Shown here in pieces: positions 35,643 through 44,433 of a stretch of DNA of 64,000 nt (positions are counted from its first letter, which is position 1; each line of letters begins with the position of its first letter). The position numbers and the translations under genes are program-made. The stretch lies in assembly GCA_910583545.1 (NCBI GenBank), contig CAJTXM010000007.1, forward strand, positions 33,821 to 97,820, in the 5' to 3' direction. The notes under the pieces are model-generated. The model did no database searches. It was not told the origin of the DNA and worked only from the letters and a program-made list of their open reading frames with translations. Origin of the DNA: an uncultured Christensenella sp. Lineage in GTDB: Bacteria; Bacillota; Clostridia; Christensenellales; Borkfalkiaceae.

Positions 35643-36746
35643 TTACGCGTTATTCATCGTGCGGACGGGCAGAATAAGATATAATCTCTCTTTATTTTCC
35701 GCGTTTTCGCAGATAAACGGCTGTATCTGACTGTTGAACGAAAGCACCAGCTTGTCCTCGTCAAGAGCGTTGACCGCTTCTATTATGAACTTGGAGTTCA
35801 TAGCAATCTTTATATCCTTGCCGTTGGTTTCCGCCTTAACGGGTTCCTGAACGCTTCCTATCTCGGAATTCGATGAAATTTCTATTTTGTCGGAAGAAAT
35901 ATCGAAAATTATAAGACTGTTCTTATCCGACCTCACCAAAATGGCAGCGCGTTCGATACTTGCTTTGAGCGCGCTCTTGTCCACCTTGACGCGCGTAGTG
36001 AAATCTTTGGGGATTATATTGTCTTTTTTGATAAAATCGCCGTTGTAAAGACGCGACGTAAGCACGGTGTCGTCAACTTCAACTAAAATCCTGCCCTTCT
36101 GAACGAAAATTTCGGTAGTGCCGTCGCCGTCTATCATCTTTTCAATCTCGTTCAGCGTTCTTGCGGGGCAGACTATTTCCATATCGCCCGTCGAAGAAAT
36201 CAGCTCGCCTTTTATGGTTGCAAGTCTGAACCCGTCCAGAGCGGTGACGGAAATCTCTTTTCCCTTGATAACGAACTGACAGCCCTTCAAAATGGGACGC
36301 GAATCATCTCCGGCACAGCAGAACGAAGTTGCGTTTATAAACTTTTTGAGATCGGCAGTCTTCATAGAAAAGCTGTTTTCGTTGATATCCGTGTCAATCT
36401 TCGGGAAATCGTTCGCAGAAAGCACCTGCATTGCGGTCTGACTGTCGGCGTATATGATATCCATCTTCTTATCGTCGGAGGACAGCGTTATCTGAACCCC
36501 CTCCAGCTTTTTAATGAAATCGGAAAAATATCTGCCGGGGACGCAGACGTCGCCTTCTTCGTAAATTTCGGCCTTGATGTTTTTCTGGATGGAAATTTCG
36601 CCGTCGGTGGCAACGATTATGAGTTTATCGTTCCTTGCGGAAATCTTGATACATTCCAGAACGGGAGTTACCGTTTTGGTAGCGCAAGCTTTTACAACTT
36701 TTAATACTGCGTCCGAAAGATCGATACCTTCACAAAATGCTTTCAT
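35643..36746 (-). CDS. dnaN: DNA polymerase III beta sliding clamp
   Basis: This 367-residue clamp tethers the replicative polymerase to DNA. The three repeated clamp domains (about 1-120, 125-245, 250-367) are recognisable, with ALDGFRLA in domain 2 and the terminal LILPVRT motif near the peptide-binding cleft. Dimeric ring assembly is inferred. It is transcribed toward rpmH and away from rsmG. No dnaA precedes it, which is unusual, since dnaA-dnaN is the common order. Confidence 0.97.
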   Translation of the reverse strand: MKAFCEGIDLSDAVLKVVKACATKTVTPVLECIKISARNDKLIIVATDGEISIQKNIKAEIYEEGDVCVPGRYFSDFIKKLEGVQITLSSDDKKMDIIYADSQTAMQVLSANDFPKIDTDINENSFSMKTADLKKFINATSFCCAGDDSRPILKGCQFVIKGKEISVTALDGFRLATIKGELISSTGDMEIVCPARTLNEIEKMIDGDGTTEIFVQKGRILVEVDDTVLTSRLYNGDFIKKDNIIPKDFTTRVKVDKSALKASIERAAILVRSDKNSLIIFDISSDKIEISSNSEIGSVQEPVKAETNGKDIKIAMNSKFIIEAVNALDEDKLVLSFNSQIQPFICENAENKERLYLILPVRTMNNA

Positions 36747-36776
36747 ATGTTACTTACCTTTTTATATTATTTATTA

Positions 36777-37127
36777 AATAATAAGTTAAGAATTAGTATT
36801 AATAGAGAGGGTGGATATGTGGATAACTCTCAGTTTAAAGGCAATTTCTCTTAACCTATAATATATAATAACAAAAAAAGTGCAAAAAAGCAATGATTTT
36901 AGCCCATTATAACGGTGGAAAAAATATAATTTTTGAGTGGAGAAAAATGTTGAGTAATTGTGGAGCTGTGAATAGCTTTTTTAATGAGTGCTCCGAAAAA
37001 AAACGGAAATTATATTAAGGCGCGTAAAAATTACGGAGTTATCTACAAATCAACAGCCTTGTGGAAAAATTGAGGTTAATAATTTATATCTGTTGTATTT
37101 TTTAAAAAAGTCTGTTATAATCGGATT
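36777..37127. other. Candidate replication-origin region 1 (dnaN-rsmG gap)
   Basis: A/T-rich non-coding DNA between divergent dnaN and rsmG. It holds a perfect DnaA box TGTGGATAA (36818-36826), TTATCTACA (37039-37047) and several TGTGGAAAA-like near matches. Most genes to the left run on the minus strand and most to the right on the plus strand, the polarity expected around oriC. dnaA is absent. Confidence 0.5.
37093..37121 (+). promoter_or_regulatory. rsmG promoter, leaderless spacing
   Basis: TTGTAT (37093-37098), a 17-bp spacer and TATAAT (37116-37121). It ends 6 nt before the rsmG ATG, and no ribosome-binding site is present. Confidence 0.7.
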
Positions 37128-37811
37128 ATGAACGAAGAAAAATATCTTTCTCTTATAAACGGAAGTTTTGCAGACGAGTTCGGGCAGTTTGCGCGCCTTT
37201 TGACCGAATATAATAAAATTTGTAATTTAACGTCGGTAACAGACTCTAAAGGTGTAAATTACAAACATTTTTTCGACAGTATCGCAGGTGAAAGATTATT
37301 TTCCCACGGTGCGGAAATAGCCGAAATAGGATCGGGCGGAGGCTTTCCCTCCATTCCTTTAAAGATAATAAGAGAAGATCTTAAATTCACTCTGATAGAG
37401 AGTACGGGCAAAAAATGCAGATTTTTGCAGAGCGTTGTGGACAGCTTGCAATTGAAATGTGTACAAGTTGAAAATATCCGTGCCGAAGACGGGGCGCATA
37501 ATATTATTTACCGCGAAAAATTCGATTTTGCGGTGGCGCGCGCGGTAGCTCAGCTGAATACTCTGTGCGAATACTGTATGCCTTACGTCAGGGTCGGAGG
37601 ACGGTTCGTCGCCTACAAGGGCGAATGCGGCGAAGAATTGAAAAACGCCGAAAGAGCGGTTAAAACTTTGGGAGGGGAAATCGAAAAAGTTATCCCCTAT
37701 TCCCTTCCGGAAGGTTACGGGCAGAGAAATCTCGTTGTAATAAAAAAGACGGAGCACACGCCGCCGCTCTATCCGAGGGGACACGGAAAAGAGAGAAAAC
37801 AGCCGTTATGA
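37128..37811 (+). CDS. rsmG: 16S rRNA (guanine527-N7)-methyltransferase RsmG
   Basis: This 227-residue SAM-dependent enzyme methylates G527 of 16S rRNA. The N-terminal YNKICNLTSV and HFFDSI, the SAM-binding AEIGSGGGFPSIPL (about 64-77) and the VARAVAQLNTL segment are hallmarks. It carries a charged C-terminal tail of about 25 residues that is not in the core fold. The start codon lies 6 nt after a perfect -10 box, so the mRNA is probably leaderless. It overlaps the SLOG gene by 4 bp. Confidence 0.96.
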   Translation: MNEEKYLSLINGSFADEFGQFARLLTEYNKICNLTSVTDSKGVNYKHFFDSIAGERLFSHGAEIAEIGSGGGFPSIPLKIIREDLKFTLIESTGKKCRFLQSVVDSLQLKCVQVENIRAEDGAHNIIYREKFDFAVARAVAQLNTLCEYCMPYVRVGGRFVAYKGECGEELKNAERAVKTLGGEIEKVIPYSLPEGYGQRNLVVIKKTEHTPPLYPRGHGKERKQPL

Positions 37812-38254
37812 AAGTTTGCGCATTTACGGGACACAGATTTCTGACGGACGATTTCGACAGGGAGCTTTTAAAAAGAGTTACCGAAAACCTTGCAAAGAAC
37901 GGAGTCAAAAAGTTTCTGTGCGGAATGGCGGTCGGCTTCGATATGGAAAGCGCTAAGGCGGTGCTTGAAATTAAGAAAAAATACGGCTTAGCTCTTGTCG
38001 CCTGCCTGCCGTGCGCAGAACAGTCCGCGAACTTCTCCGAAAAAAATAAAAAGCTTTACAACGAAATTCTTTCAAGGTGCGACGAAACGGTAGTGCTGGA
38101 ACCTTGCTACGTCGCAGGCTGTATGTACAAACGCGACAGATACCTCGTCGAAAACAGCGACGTGTTAGTGTGCTTTTTAAGGCGTAATTCGGGCGGAACT
38201 TATTACACGGTCAATTATGCAAGAAAAATGAATAAAAAAATAATAGAAATATAA
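37808..38254 (+). CDS. SLOG-domain protein (DUF1273/YpsA-like), copy 2
   Basis: This 148-residue Rossmann-like protein starts MKVCAFTGHRFLTDDF. The TGHR motif, FLCGMAVGFDMESAKAVLEI (about 38-57) and SGGTYYTVNYARKMNKKIIEI at the end match the family. It is coupled to rsmG by an ATGA overlap. Copy 1 at 27615 has lower similarity and a divergent promoter. The ligand and role are unknown. Confidence 0.78.
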   Translation: MKVCAFTGHRFLTDDFDRELLKRVTENLAKNGVKKFLCGMAVGFDMESAKAVLEIKKKYGLALVACLPCAEQSANFSEKNKKLYNEILSRCDETVVLEPCYVAGCMYKRDRYLVENSDVLVCFLRRNSGGTYYTVNYARKMNKKIIEI

Positions 38255-38286
38255 AACGCCTCCGATTGTACGGGGGCGTCGTTTTA
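38253..38286. terminator. Bidirectional terminator
   Basis: ACGCCTCCG/CGGGGGCGT-type stem between convergent SLOG and yyaC genes, A- and T-rich on both sides. Confidence 0.8.
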
Positions 38287-38287
38287 T

Positions 38288-38863
38288 TTAAAGAAAGCTT
38301 GCATTAAGAAGATCAGCCCTGTACGGCATATTGCGCAGATAGTCTAAAACAAACGAAGTTACGCCGTCGGCGATTATTTCCGACATCTTATAAACGACGT
38401 TTAAACGGGTTGCCGAAAACAGCGAATAGTTAAACACGGACTGTTCGGCGATAATTCCCATTACGGAAACGTCGCCTACCTTGGCAAGCCGTTTGTTTGC
38501 TCCGCTTCCCGGACGGAGACCCCTGCCTGCAACTCTTATAAGACCGATGTCTCCTGCGTTCCCCACTGCGGCGTCGATGGCGATGATGGGGCTTGCAGGG
38601 TGAGTAAGCCGGAGAAAATCGTTCATATACTTTACCTCGTGCGCGGTGATGGGCTTTGCCAGCGTGCCGTAGACGTAGCAGTTAAGACCGGCAAGCTGTT
38701 GTTTAAGTTTGGTTCCCGTGACGGGTCCCAGACTGTCGCCGACGGAAAGGTCGCTTCCGATACACAAAATCACGGGAGAAGCTCCTTCCGGCGTAGATTT
38801 TTTCAGAGCAAGACAGATGCCGTCGGGAGCCAGTTTGTTATATAAGTTAAACGAATAATCCAT
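38288..38863 (-). CDS. yyaC: YyaC/DUF1256 sporulation protein
   Basis: This 191-residue protein of the YyaC family is related to germination/HybD-like peptidases and is found only in spore formers. CIGSDLSVGDSLGPVTG (about 32-48) and AIDAAVGNAGDIG (about 98-110) are hallmarks. The start is ATG 38861-38863 (MDYSFNLYNK) with GAGGTGA upstream; a GTG two codons earlier is less likely. Bacillus yyaC also sits near parAB. The precise role is not established. Confidence 0.9.
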   Translation of the reverse strand: MDYSFNLYNKLAPDGICLALKKSTPEGASPVILCIGSDLSVGDSLGPVTGTKLKQQLAGLNCYVYGTLAKPITAHEVKYMNDFLRLTHPASPIIAIDAAVGNAGDIGLIRVAGRGLRPGSGANKRLAKVGDVSVMGIIAEQSVFNYSLFSATRLNVVYKMSEIIADGVTSFVLDYLRNMPYRADLLNASFL

Positions 38864-39179
38864 AATCACCTCGTTAAGTTACTTTCTCCCGTTTCTTTTG
38901 AAGCTTCAATCGGGGTCGTAAGAACGGCAGAATAATTTTAAAACTCTTGAAAAAGTTATAGCCTCATAATTTATAAAATATAATAGTAAATGCAAAATCG
39001 TGCTTAAATTTATTTTAAATTACTCAAAATAATAAGCGTAAGACCTTAAATTAAGATAATTTAAGGAAGGGAATCGTATTGCCCGATTTAAGAAGTTAAA
39101 AAACGGTCCACACAATTATCAACTTATCCACTGACGATTGTCCACAAATTAACAAAAGGACTTTTAAAACCGCGCTTTA

Positions 39180-39195
39180 CGTTTCACGTGAAACA
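39180..39195. promoter_or_regulatory. parS site 1
   Basis: CGTTTCACGTGAAACA matches the ParB-binding consensus TGTTTCACGTGAAACA at 15 of 16 positions. Confidence 0.88.
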
Positions 39196-39222
39196 TTGTT
39201 TACGGTAAAAAATTTGGTTGAA

Positions 39223-39238
39223 AGTTTCACGTGAAACG
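39223..39238. promoter_or_regulatory. parS site 2
   Basis: AGTTTCACGTGAAACG keeps the 14-bp palindromic core. It lies 43 bp from site 1. Confidence 0.82.
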
Positions 39239-39364
39239 AAATACGGCAATTTTTATGATTAGCGCGTGCTTACGATAGCGTGTTTCGGTACACGGGAACG
39301 TATCGGGGAAAGTGAAAAACAGGAAAAAATTGAGTGATATATATAATTAATGTTAATTAAATGC

Positions 39365-39393
39365 TTGAAATGAGAGCGGTTTTATGTTAAAAT
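39365..39393 (+). promoter_or_regulatory. ftsH promoter
   Basis: TTGAAA (39365-39370), a 17-bp spacer and TAAAAT (39388-39393). It is followed by AAGGAG before a TTG start. Confidence 0.6.
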
Positions 39394-39426
39394 TGCTTAC
39401 GAAACTAAATTTTTAAGGAGATTGCT

Positions 39427-41442
39427 TTGAACAAAAAAGGAAAAATCATAACTTGGTCCATCATTCTCGTACTTATCGTTGCTGTGATCATAGTCATTGT
39501 AACCCAGCTTGCGAACGGCGGAGCCAAGAAAATCGACAGAACGCGTTTTCAGGAATATGTAGAAAACGCACAGTACTTCGATGAAGATGAAGAAGGTAAA
39601 CCCAAGCCCGACGAAAACAATGTTCCCGACGGCTACAAGATTAAGGACGGTAAATTCGTTACCGACGACGAAAAGGAAACGCAGCTCGTCGTAATCTGGA
39701 AAGTAAATACCGACGGTTACGAATACACGGGTTACACCAGAAACAGTAAGGGAAATTACGTCAAGGCGTACTACTGCTTCGGACCTTCTCCCTATGGAAT
39801 GGAGAGCTGGGACTCCCCCACGTTTACGAAGTGGCAGGAATACGGCGTCGTTATAGAGCAGGGCAATCCGAACGCAGGAAGCTGGGTTTCAACGGCTTTC
39901 TCGGTGCTGATGATAGTTATAATGGTCGTTGTGTTCGTTCTGATAATCCGCTCGTCGATGGGCGGAGCGGGCAAGGTGATGAGCTTTGCCAAGTCGAAGG
40001 CGAGAGTTTCCACTAATATCAAAGTACGCTTTTCGGACGTAGCAGGTGCGGAAGAGGAAAAAGTCGAGCTTGCGGAAATAGTCGAGTTTTTACGTCAGCC
40101 GAAAAAATTCTCCGATCTGGGGGCGAAAATTCCCAAGGGCGTGCTTTTGGTAGGCCCTCCGGGAACGGGTAAAACGCTTTTCGCAAAAGCCGTTGCAGGC
40201 GAAGCGGGCGTTCCCTTTTTCTCGGTTTCGGGTTCCGATTTCGTTGAAATGTACGTCGGCGTCGGAGCATCGCGTGTACGCGACCTCTTTGAAATGGCGA
40301 AAAAGAACCAGCCCTGCATTATCTTCATAGACGAAATCGACGCGGTCGGCAGACACCGCGGAGCAGGTCTCGGCGGCGGTAACGACGAAAGAGAACAGAC
40401 CCTCAACCAGATACTCGTTCAGATGGACGGCTTCGAAGCCAATGAGGGCGTTATCGTGGTTGCGGCGACAAACCGTGCGGACATTCTCGATCCGGCTCTC
40501 ACAAGACCGGGGCGTTTTGACAGGCAGGTGTTCGTAAATCTTCCCGACGTCAAGGGCAGAGAACAGATTTTAAAGGTGCACGCGCGTAACAAACCTCTGT
40601 CGCCCGAAGTCAACTTCAAGACGGTTGCAAGACTTACGGCAGGTTTTTCGGGAGCGGATCTTGAAAACCTTATGAACGAAGCGGCAATTCTCGCCGCCCG
40701 TGCAAATAAGAAATTCATTACCAACGCGGAACTGTTTGAAAGTATAGACAAGGTTTCTATGGGTCCTGCAAAGAAGAGTAAAGTAGTTACCGAATCCGAA
40801 AAACGCCTCACCGCATTCCACGAGTCGGGACACTGCATACTTGCAAAACTCTGCACAAACTGCGATCCCGTTCACGAAGTCACTATAATTCCTCGCGGAA
40901 ATGCAGGCGGATTTACAATGACCCGTCCCGAAAAAGACCGTGCTTACTATTCCAAAAACTTTATGCTTGACGATATCTGTATGGGGCTCGGCGGAAGGGT
41001 TGCGGAAGAACTCGTAATCAAAGACGTGTCTTCGGGTGCAATGGGCGACATCAAGCAGGTGACTAAATTCGCCCGTGCGATGGTAACAGAGTTCGGCATG
41101 AGCGACAAGTTGGGTATGATTTCTTACAGCGACGATTCTCAGCCTATGTTCATCGGCAGAGATATGGCAACCCAGAGGGCGTATTCTGAAGAAACCGCAA
41201 GAATGATTGACGACGAAGTCAGAAAGATTGTCAACGATCAGCACGCCCGTGCAAGAAAGCTTCTCACCGAAAACCGTTCGATTTTAGACAATATGGCAAG
41301 AGTTCTCATAGAGCGTGAGACCATCTACACCGAAGAGGTCGATATGCTTATGGAGGGCAAGGGCTACGAAGAAGTGATTCAGTATATGGACGAACACGAC
41401 GGTGAAAGGAGCGAAAACCCCTTTAAACGGTACGAAAGTTAA
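39427..41442 (+). CDS. ftsH: ATP-dependent zinc metalloprotease FtsH
   Basis: This 671-residue membrane AAA protease degrades unstable membrane and cytosolic proteins. The start is TTG at 39427 with AAGGAG 7 bp upstream. Features are TM1 (about 9-28), an acidic extracytoplasmic domain (about 35-150), TM2 (about 156-176), Walker A GPPGTGKT (243-250), Walker [30 protein letters not shown] and the zinc motif HESGH (about 464-468). It precedes parA, separated by a parS-like site. Confidence 0.97.
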   Translation: MNKKGKIITWSIILVLIVAVIIVIVTQLANGGAKKIDRTRFQEYVENAQYFDEDEEGKPKPDENNVPDGYKIKDGKFVTDDEKETQLVVIWKVNTDGYEYTGYTRNSKGNYVKAYYCFGPSPYGMESWDSPTFTKWQEYGVVIEQGNPNAGSWVSTAFSVLMIVIMVVVFVLIIRSSMGGAGKVMSFAKSKARVSTNIKVRFSDVAGAEEEKVELAEIVEFLRQPKKFSDLGAKIPKGVLLVGPPGTGKTLFAKAVAGEAGVPFFSVSGSDFVEMYVGVGASRVRDLFEMAKKNQPCIIFIDEIDAVGRHRGAGLGGGNDEREQTLNQILVQMDGFEANEGVIVVAATNRADILDPALTRPGRFDRQVFVNLPDVKGREQILKVHARNKPLSPEVNFKTVARLTAGFSGADLENLMNEAAILAARANKKFITNAELFESIDKVSMGPAKKSKVVTESEKRLTAFHESGHCILAKLCTNCDPVHEVTIIPRGNAGGFTMTRPEKDRAYYSKNFMLDDICMGLGGRVAEELVIKDVSSGAMGDIKQVTKFARAMVTEFGMSDKLGMISYSDDSQPMFIGRDMATQRAYSEETARMIDDEVRKIVNDQHARARKLLTENRSILDNMARVLIERETIYTEEVDMLMEGKGYEEVIQYMDEHDGERSENPFKRYES

Positions 41443-41444
41443 AT

Positions 41445-41460
41445 AGTTTCACGTGAAACT
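41445..41460. promoter_or_regulatory. parS site 3
   Basis: AGTTTCACGTGAAACT is a fully symmetric 16-bp site between the ftsH stop and parA. It may also influence parA expression. Confidence 0.82.
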
Positions 41461-41515
41461 TTATACCTTGCCTCTGAAAAGAGGCAGGGTAAAACAATTT
41501 CAAGGATAAGAGAGA

Positions 41516-42277
41516 ATGGCAAAAATTATAGCTTTTACAAACAAGAAAGGCGGTGTAGGCAAGACCACCACTGCCGTAAATATGGCGGCTTACTGCGCGG
41601 AGTTCGGCAAGCGTGTTTTGCTTGTCGATATCGACTCGCAGGGCAATGCGACGACGGCGCTCGGCTTTTCAAAGAGTTCTTTGAAAAAGTCGGTACATAA
41701 CGTCCTCGTCGAGGACGATTCGGCTTCTGCGAACATAATTCCCACGCAGGTAAAGCTTTTGGACATACTTCCCGCAAACGTCGACCTGTCGGGGGCGGAA
41801 GTCGATCTCGTTTACAAGCGGAACAGAGAAAGAATTTTAAAAGAGGCGTTGGACAAGGTTCGGGGCAATTACGATTATATTTTTATCGACTGTCCGCCGT
41901 CGCTCGGTCTTCTTACGATAAACGCGTGGGTTGCGGCGGATTCCGTCATAATACCTCTGCAAAGCGAGTATTTCGCTTTGGAGGGTGTCAGCCAGCTTAT
42001 GAACACTATCGCTCTCGTCCGTCAGAGGCTCAACCCTACGCTTTCAATAGAGGGAGTCGTAATAACTATGTACGACGGCAGGGCGTTGATTTCAAAGCAG
42101 ATAGCGGCGGAAATAAAAAAATTCTTTAAAAACAAACTTTACGAAATAATTATTCCGCGCAATATCCGTCTTGCCGAAGCTCCCAGCTACGGCAGACCGA
42201 TTCTTATGTATGACCCCAAATGTATCGGAGCAAGGGCGTATAAAGCACTTACGGAGGAGTTTTTATCAAAGCAATGA
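41516..42277 (+). CDS. parA: Chromosome-partitioning ATPase ParA (Soj)
   Basis: This 253-residue Walker-type ATPase works with ParB on parS to separate origins and, in Bacillus, modulates DnaA. The deviant Walker A KGGVGKTTTAVNMA (about residues 10-23) and DYIFIDCPPSLGLL (about 122-135) are diagnostic. The end overlaps the next gene by 4 bp. It is first of a three-gene operon in which an unknown gene separates it from parB. Confidence 0.95.
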   Translation: MAKIIAFTNKKGGVGKTTTAVNMAAYCAEFGKRVLLVDIDSQGNATTALGFSKSSLKKSVHNVLVEDDSASANIIPTQVKLLDILPANVDLSGAEVDLVYKRNRERILKEALDKVRGNYDYIFIDCPPSLGLLTINAWVAADSVIIPLQSEYFALEGVSQLMNTIALVRQRLNPTLSIEGVVITMYDGRALISKQIAAEIKKFFKNKLYEIIIPRNIRLAEAPSYGRPILMYDPKCIGARAYKALTEEFLSKQ

Positions 42278-43278
42278 AAGAGACAGAGTTTTTGAAGATA
42301 CTTAACGGAGCGACTGAAATTACCGTAAACGGCAAAAACGGCGATATTGTGATAGAGCCTGCCATTGCGATAAATCTTCCGCAGAACAAAATCATCCGCC
42401 TTTACGATGACGTTACATATTCGGGTGAAACCAAAAAAATCAAGGGCGACAAGAAGCTTTTGAAATTTTTAAAGGAAGAAGAGGCGTACGACGGCGAAGA
42501 AATCGCCGTAAAGACGATAGGAAGCGAAAATCTTACCATCGAACAGTTTGAAAACCGTCAGGCTTTCGACAGCCTTGATATGGAGGGTATTCTCGGCAAG
42601 TACCTTCCTCTCGCCGACAGCTTTTCGCTCACCTGTCCTTACGGCAGCGAAAACAACATTTCTGAGGAGCTTGCCGAAGATGCCCTGAAAAAGATTAAAG
42701 CCCACTGTTACAGAACAGCTGAGGAGCAGTTCCTTTTCGCCCCCGAAGAGGAACGGGCAAAACTGCCCCCGTTCAAAAAAATCTACGCCGACATAGAGGA
42801 AATGTATAAAAACTATTGTTTGCGTAATTCGGCGTTGATCGAGGCAAACGGCGGTTACGCCTGTTTTTCGGACGTGTTCAGCGGAGAGAAAGAGAAGTAT
42901 AATTCACTGAGCGAACTGTGGCACGCCTATAACGAGATAGATTTTGCCGGAACGTGCGAGTGGATGCTCGAAAAAATGAAAAAGCAGGAGAACGTCCGTC
43001 CCCTGACGGAAGAGATAGACGGCGAAGAGAATAAAGTGCTCAAAGACAACCTCATCAGGACGGAAGTTACCTTTGTATGGCACTGTACGGCTTCGTCGGC
43101 ACTGTCGAAGGTGTTTTATATAAAACTCAACGAAGATACCGTCCGATGGCTTAAAAAGTTCAAATCGGATTACGATTTCGAACTTTTGGAAGATCTGGCA
43201 TTCTATAAAAAGGGTAAATTGCTGTTTTCGTCCTGCACGCACGAAAAATTCCACAGCGACTGCACCGAAAAAAATTAA
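42274..43278 (+). CDS. Unknown protein inserted between parA and parB
   Basis: This 334-residue soluble protein is not recognised. The start overlaps parA by ATGA, and parB follows 12 bp later. The N-terminus is strand-rich (ATEITVNGKNGDIVIEPAIA). The rest is helical and acidic, with scattered Cys and His residues, and the C-terminus SSCTHEKFHSDC could bind a metal. There is no membrane segment. Co-translation with the partition genes suggests a linked role, but none can be assigned. Confidence 0.65.
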   Translation: MKETEFLKILNGATEITVNGKNGDIVIEPAIAINLPQNKIIRLYDDVTYSGETKKIKGDKKLLKFLKEEEAYDGEEIAVKTIGSENLTIEQFENRQAFDSLDMEGILGKYLPLADSFSLTCPYGSENNISEELAEDALKKIKAHCYRTAEEQFLFAPEEERAKLPPFKKIYADIEEMYKNYCLRNSALIEANGGYACFSDVFSGEKEKYNSLSELWHAYNEIDFAGTCEWMLEKMKKQENVRPLTEEIDGEENKVLKDNLIRTEVTFVWHCTASSALSKVFYIKLNEDTVRWLKKFKSDYDFELLEDLAFYKKGKLLFSSCTHEKFHSDCTEKN

Positions 43279-43290
43279 CGGAGGAAAATT

Positions 43291-44205
43291 ATGGCAAAAG
43301 GTTTAGGAAAAGGACTTGACGAACTTTTTAAAGATACCGGAGAAGCGTACGAACATATGTTCGACGGCAAGGACGCTTTCGGCTACACCGAAGAGGAGCG
43401 CAAGAACGCCGAGGATATGCGCCTTGATCTGATTACGGCAAACCCCAATCAGCCGAGAAAGAATTTTGACGAACAGGCTTTGAAAGAGCTGTCCGACTCT
43501 ATAAAAAAACACGGCGTTATTATGCCTATCGTCGTAAACGACAACGGCGACGGCACTTATATGATTATCGCAGGCGAACGCCGTTTCCGCGCAAGCAAGC
43601 TTGCCGGAATGGAGACGATACCCGTCGTTATCCGCAATTACAGCGACAGAGAGATAAAAGAAATTTCGCTCATTGAAAACTTGCAGAGAGAGGATCTGAA
43701 CCCCATCGAAGCGGCGAGCGCAATGAAACAGCTAATGAACGAGTACAAGCTCACGCAGGACGAGCTTGCCGAGAGAATAGGAAAATCCCGTCCGGCAATA
43801 GCAAATACGCTCAGACTTCTGAATTTGTGCCCCGAAGTTACGGGACTTGTTTCGGACGGAAAGCTTTCCGCGGGACACGCAAGAACTCTGATAGTCCTGC
43901 CTGCCGAGGAACAGGTCAGATTCGCAAACGAGGCGGTCAGAAATCAGATGTCCGTGCGCGAGCTTGAAAAGAAAGTGAGGGCGTTCAGCGTTCCTCCCGA
44001 AATTTTAGAACAGCGCAAGAACAAGAAACGCGCGCTTGCTTCGGTAGAATTAAGACAGCTTGTCGAGCGTATGCGCTTCACGTTCCAGACGAAAGTCAGC
44101 CTTATAGGCAACGACAAAAAGGGTCGTATCTATATAGATTATTATTCAAGGGAAGACCTTGACAGAATAGCCGAAATTCTGGATATTATCGACAAACAAA
44201 AATAA
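43291..44205 (+). CDS. parB: Chromosome-partitioning protein ParB (Spo0J)
   Basis: This 304-residue CTPase-type parS-binding clamp contains the N-terminal ParB box RLDLITANPNQPRKNFD, the nucleotide motif GERRFRA (about residues 97-103), ENLQRE, and the helix-turn-helix LTQDELAERIGKSRPAIANTLRLL (about 150-175). The C-terminal dimerisation domain is present. GGAGG precedes the ATG. The three parS-like sites nearby fit this protein. A terminator follows. Confidence 0.95.
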   Translation: MAKGLGKGLDELFKDTGEAYEHMFDGKDAFGYTEEERKNAEDMRLDLITANPNQPRKNFDEQALKELSDSIKKHGVIMPIVVNDNGDGTYMIIAGERRFRASKLAGMETIPVVIRNYSDREIKEISLIENLQREDLNPIEAASAMKQLMNEYKLTQDELAERIGKSRPAIANTLRLLNLCPEVTGLVSDGKLSAGHARTLIVLPAEEQVRFANEAVRNQMSVRELEKKVRAFSVPPEILEQRKNKKRALASVELRQLVERMRFTFQTKVSLIGNDKKGRIYIDYYSREDLDRIAEILDIIDKQK

Positions 44206-44210
44206 AACGA

Positions 44211-44240
44211 ATACCGCAGGTCTCACCCCTGCGGTATTTT
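44211..44240 (+). terminator. parB operon terminator
   Basis: ATACCGCAGG/CCTGCGGTAT stem followed by TTTTC. Confidence 0.85.
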
Positions 44241-44433
44241 CGGGTCTGTAAACGGGGCGGTTTCTATAAATAAGCGTAAAATTCACTGCAACGCCGGTAG
44301 CTCGCCTCTGATTCGGTACGCCGTTCAAAGGAATAAATCAGGGGGTAAAGCCTTTGGCTTATTCCCTTGACAGAATACAAAAAATAAAGTATAATAGCAT
44401 ATACGCAAATTAATTGCGCGCTCGGTTTAAATA
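44241..44433. other. Leader region before the lipid operon
   Basis: This 193-bp non-coding region has a long imperfect hairpin (AAGGAATAA near 44328 with TTATTCCCTT near 44359) just upstream of the promoter. No gene is seen. Confidence 0.45.
44367..44395 (+). promoter_or_regulatory. Consensus promoter of the lipid operon
   Basis: TTGACA (44367-44372), a 17-bp spacer and TATAAT (44390-44395) match the sigma-A consensus perfectly. Confidence 0.85.

Larger units (their letters stand above)
38864..39426. other. Non-coding region with parS sites; candidate origin region 2
   Basis: This 563-bp A/T-rich region between divergent yyaC and ftsH holds near-DnaA boxes TTATCCACT (39124-39132) and TTGTCCACA (39138-39146), two parS-like sites and the ftsH promoter. 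There is no credible open frame. It may be part of the origin together with 36777-37127. Confidence 0.5.

Noticed and set aside
44241..44366. Possible tRNA remnant or riboswitch before the lipid operon
   Set aside because: GGTAGCTC looks tRNA-like, but no cloverleaf can be drawn and the hairpin lies upstream of the promoter.
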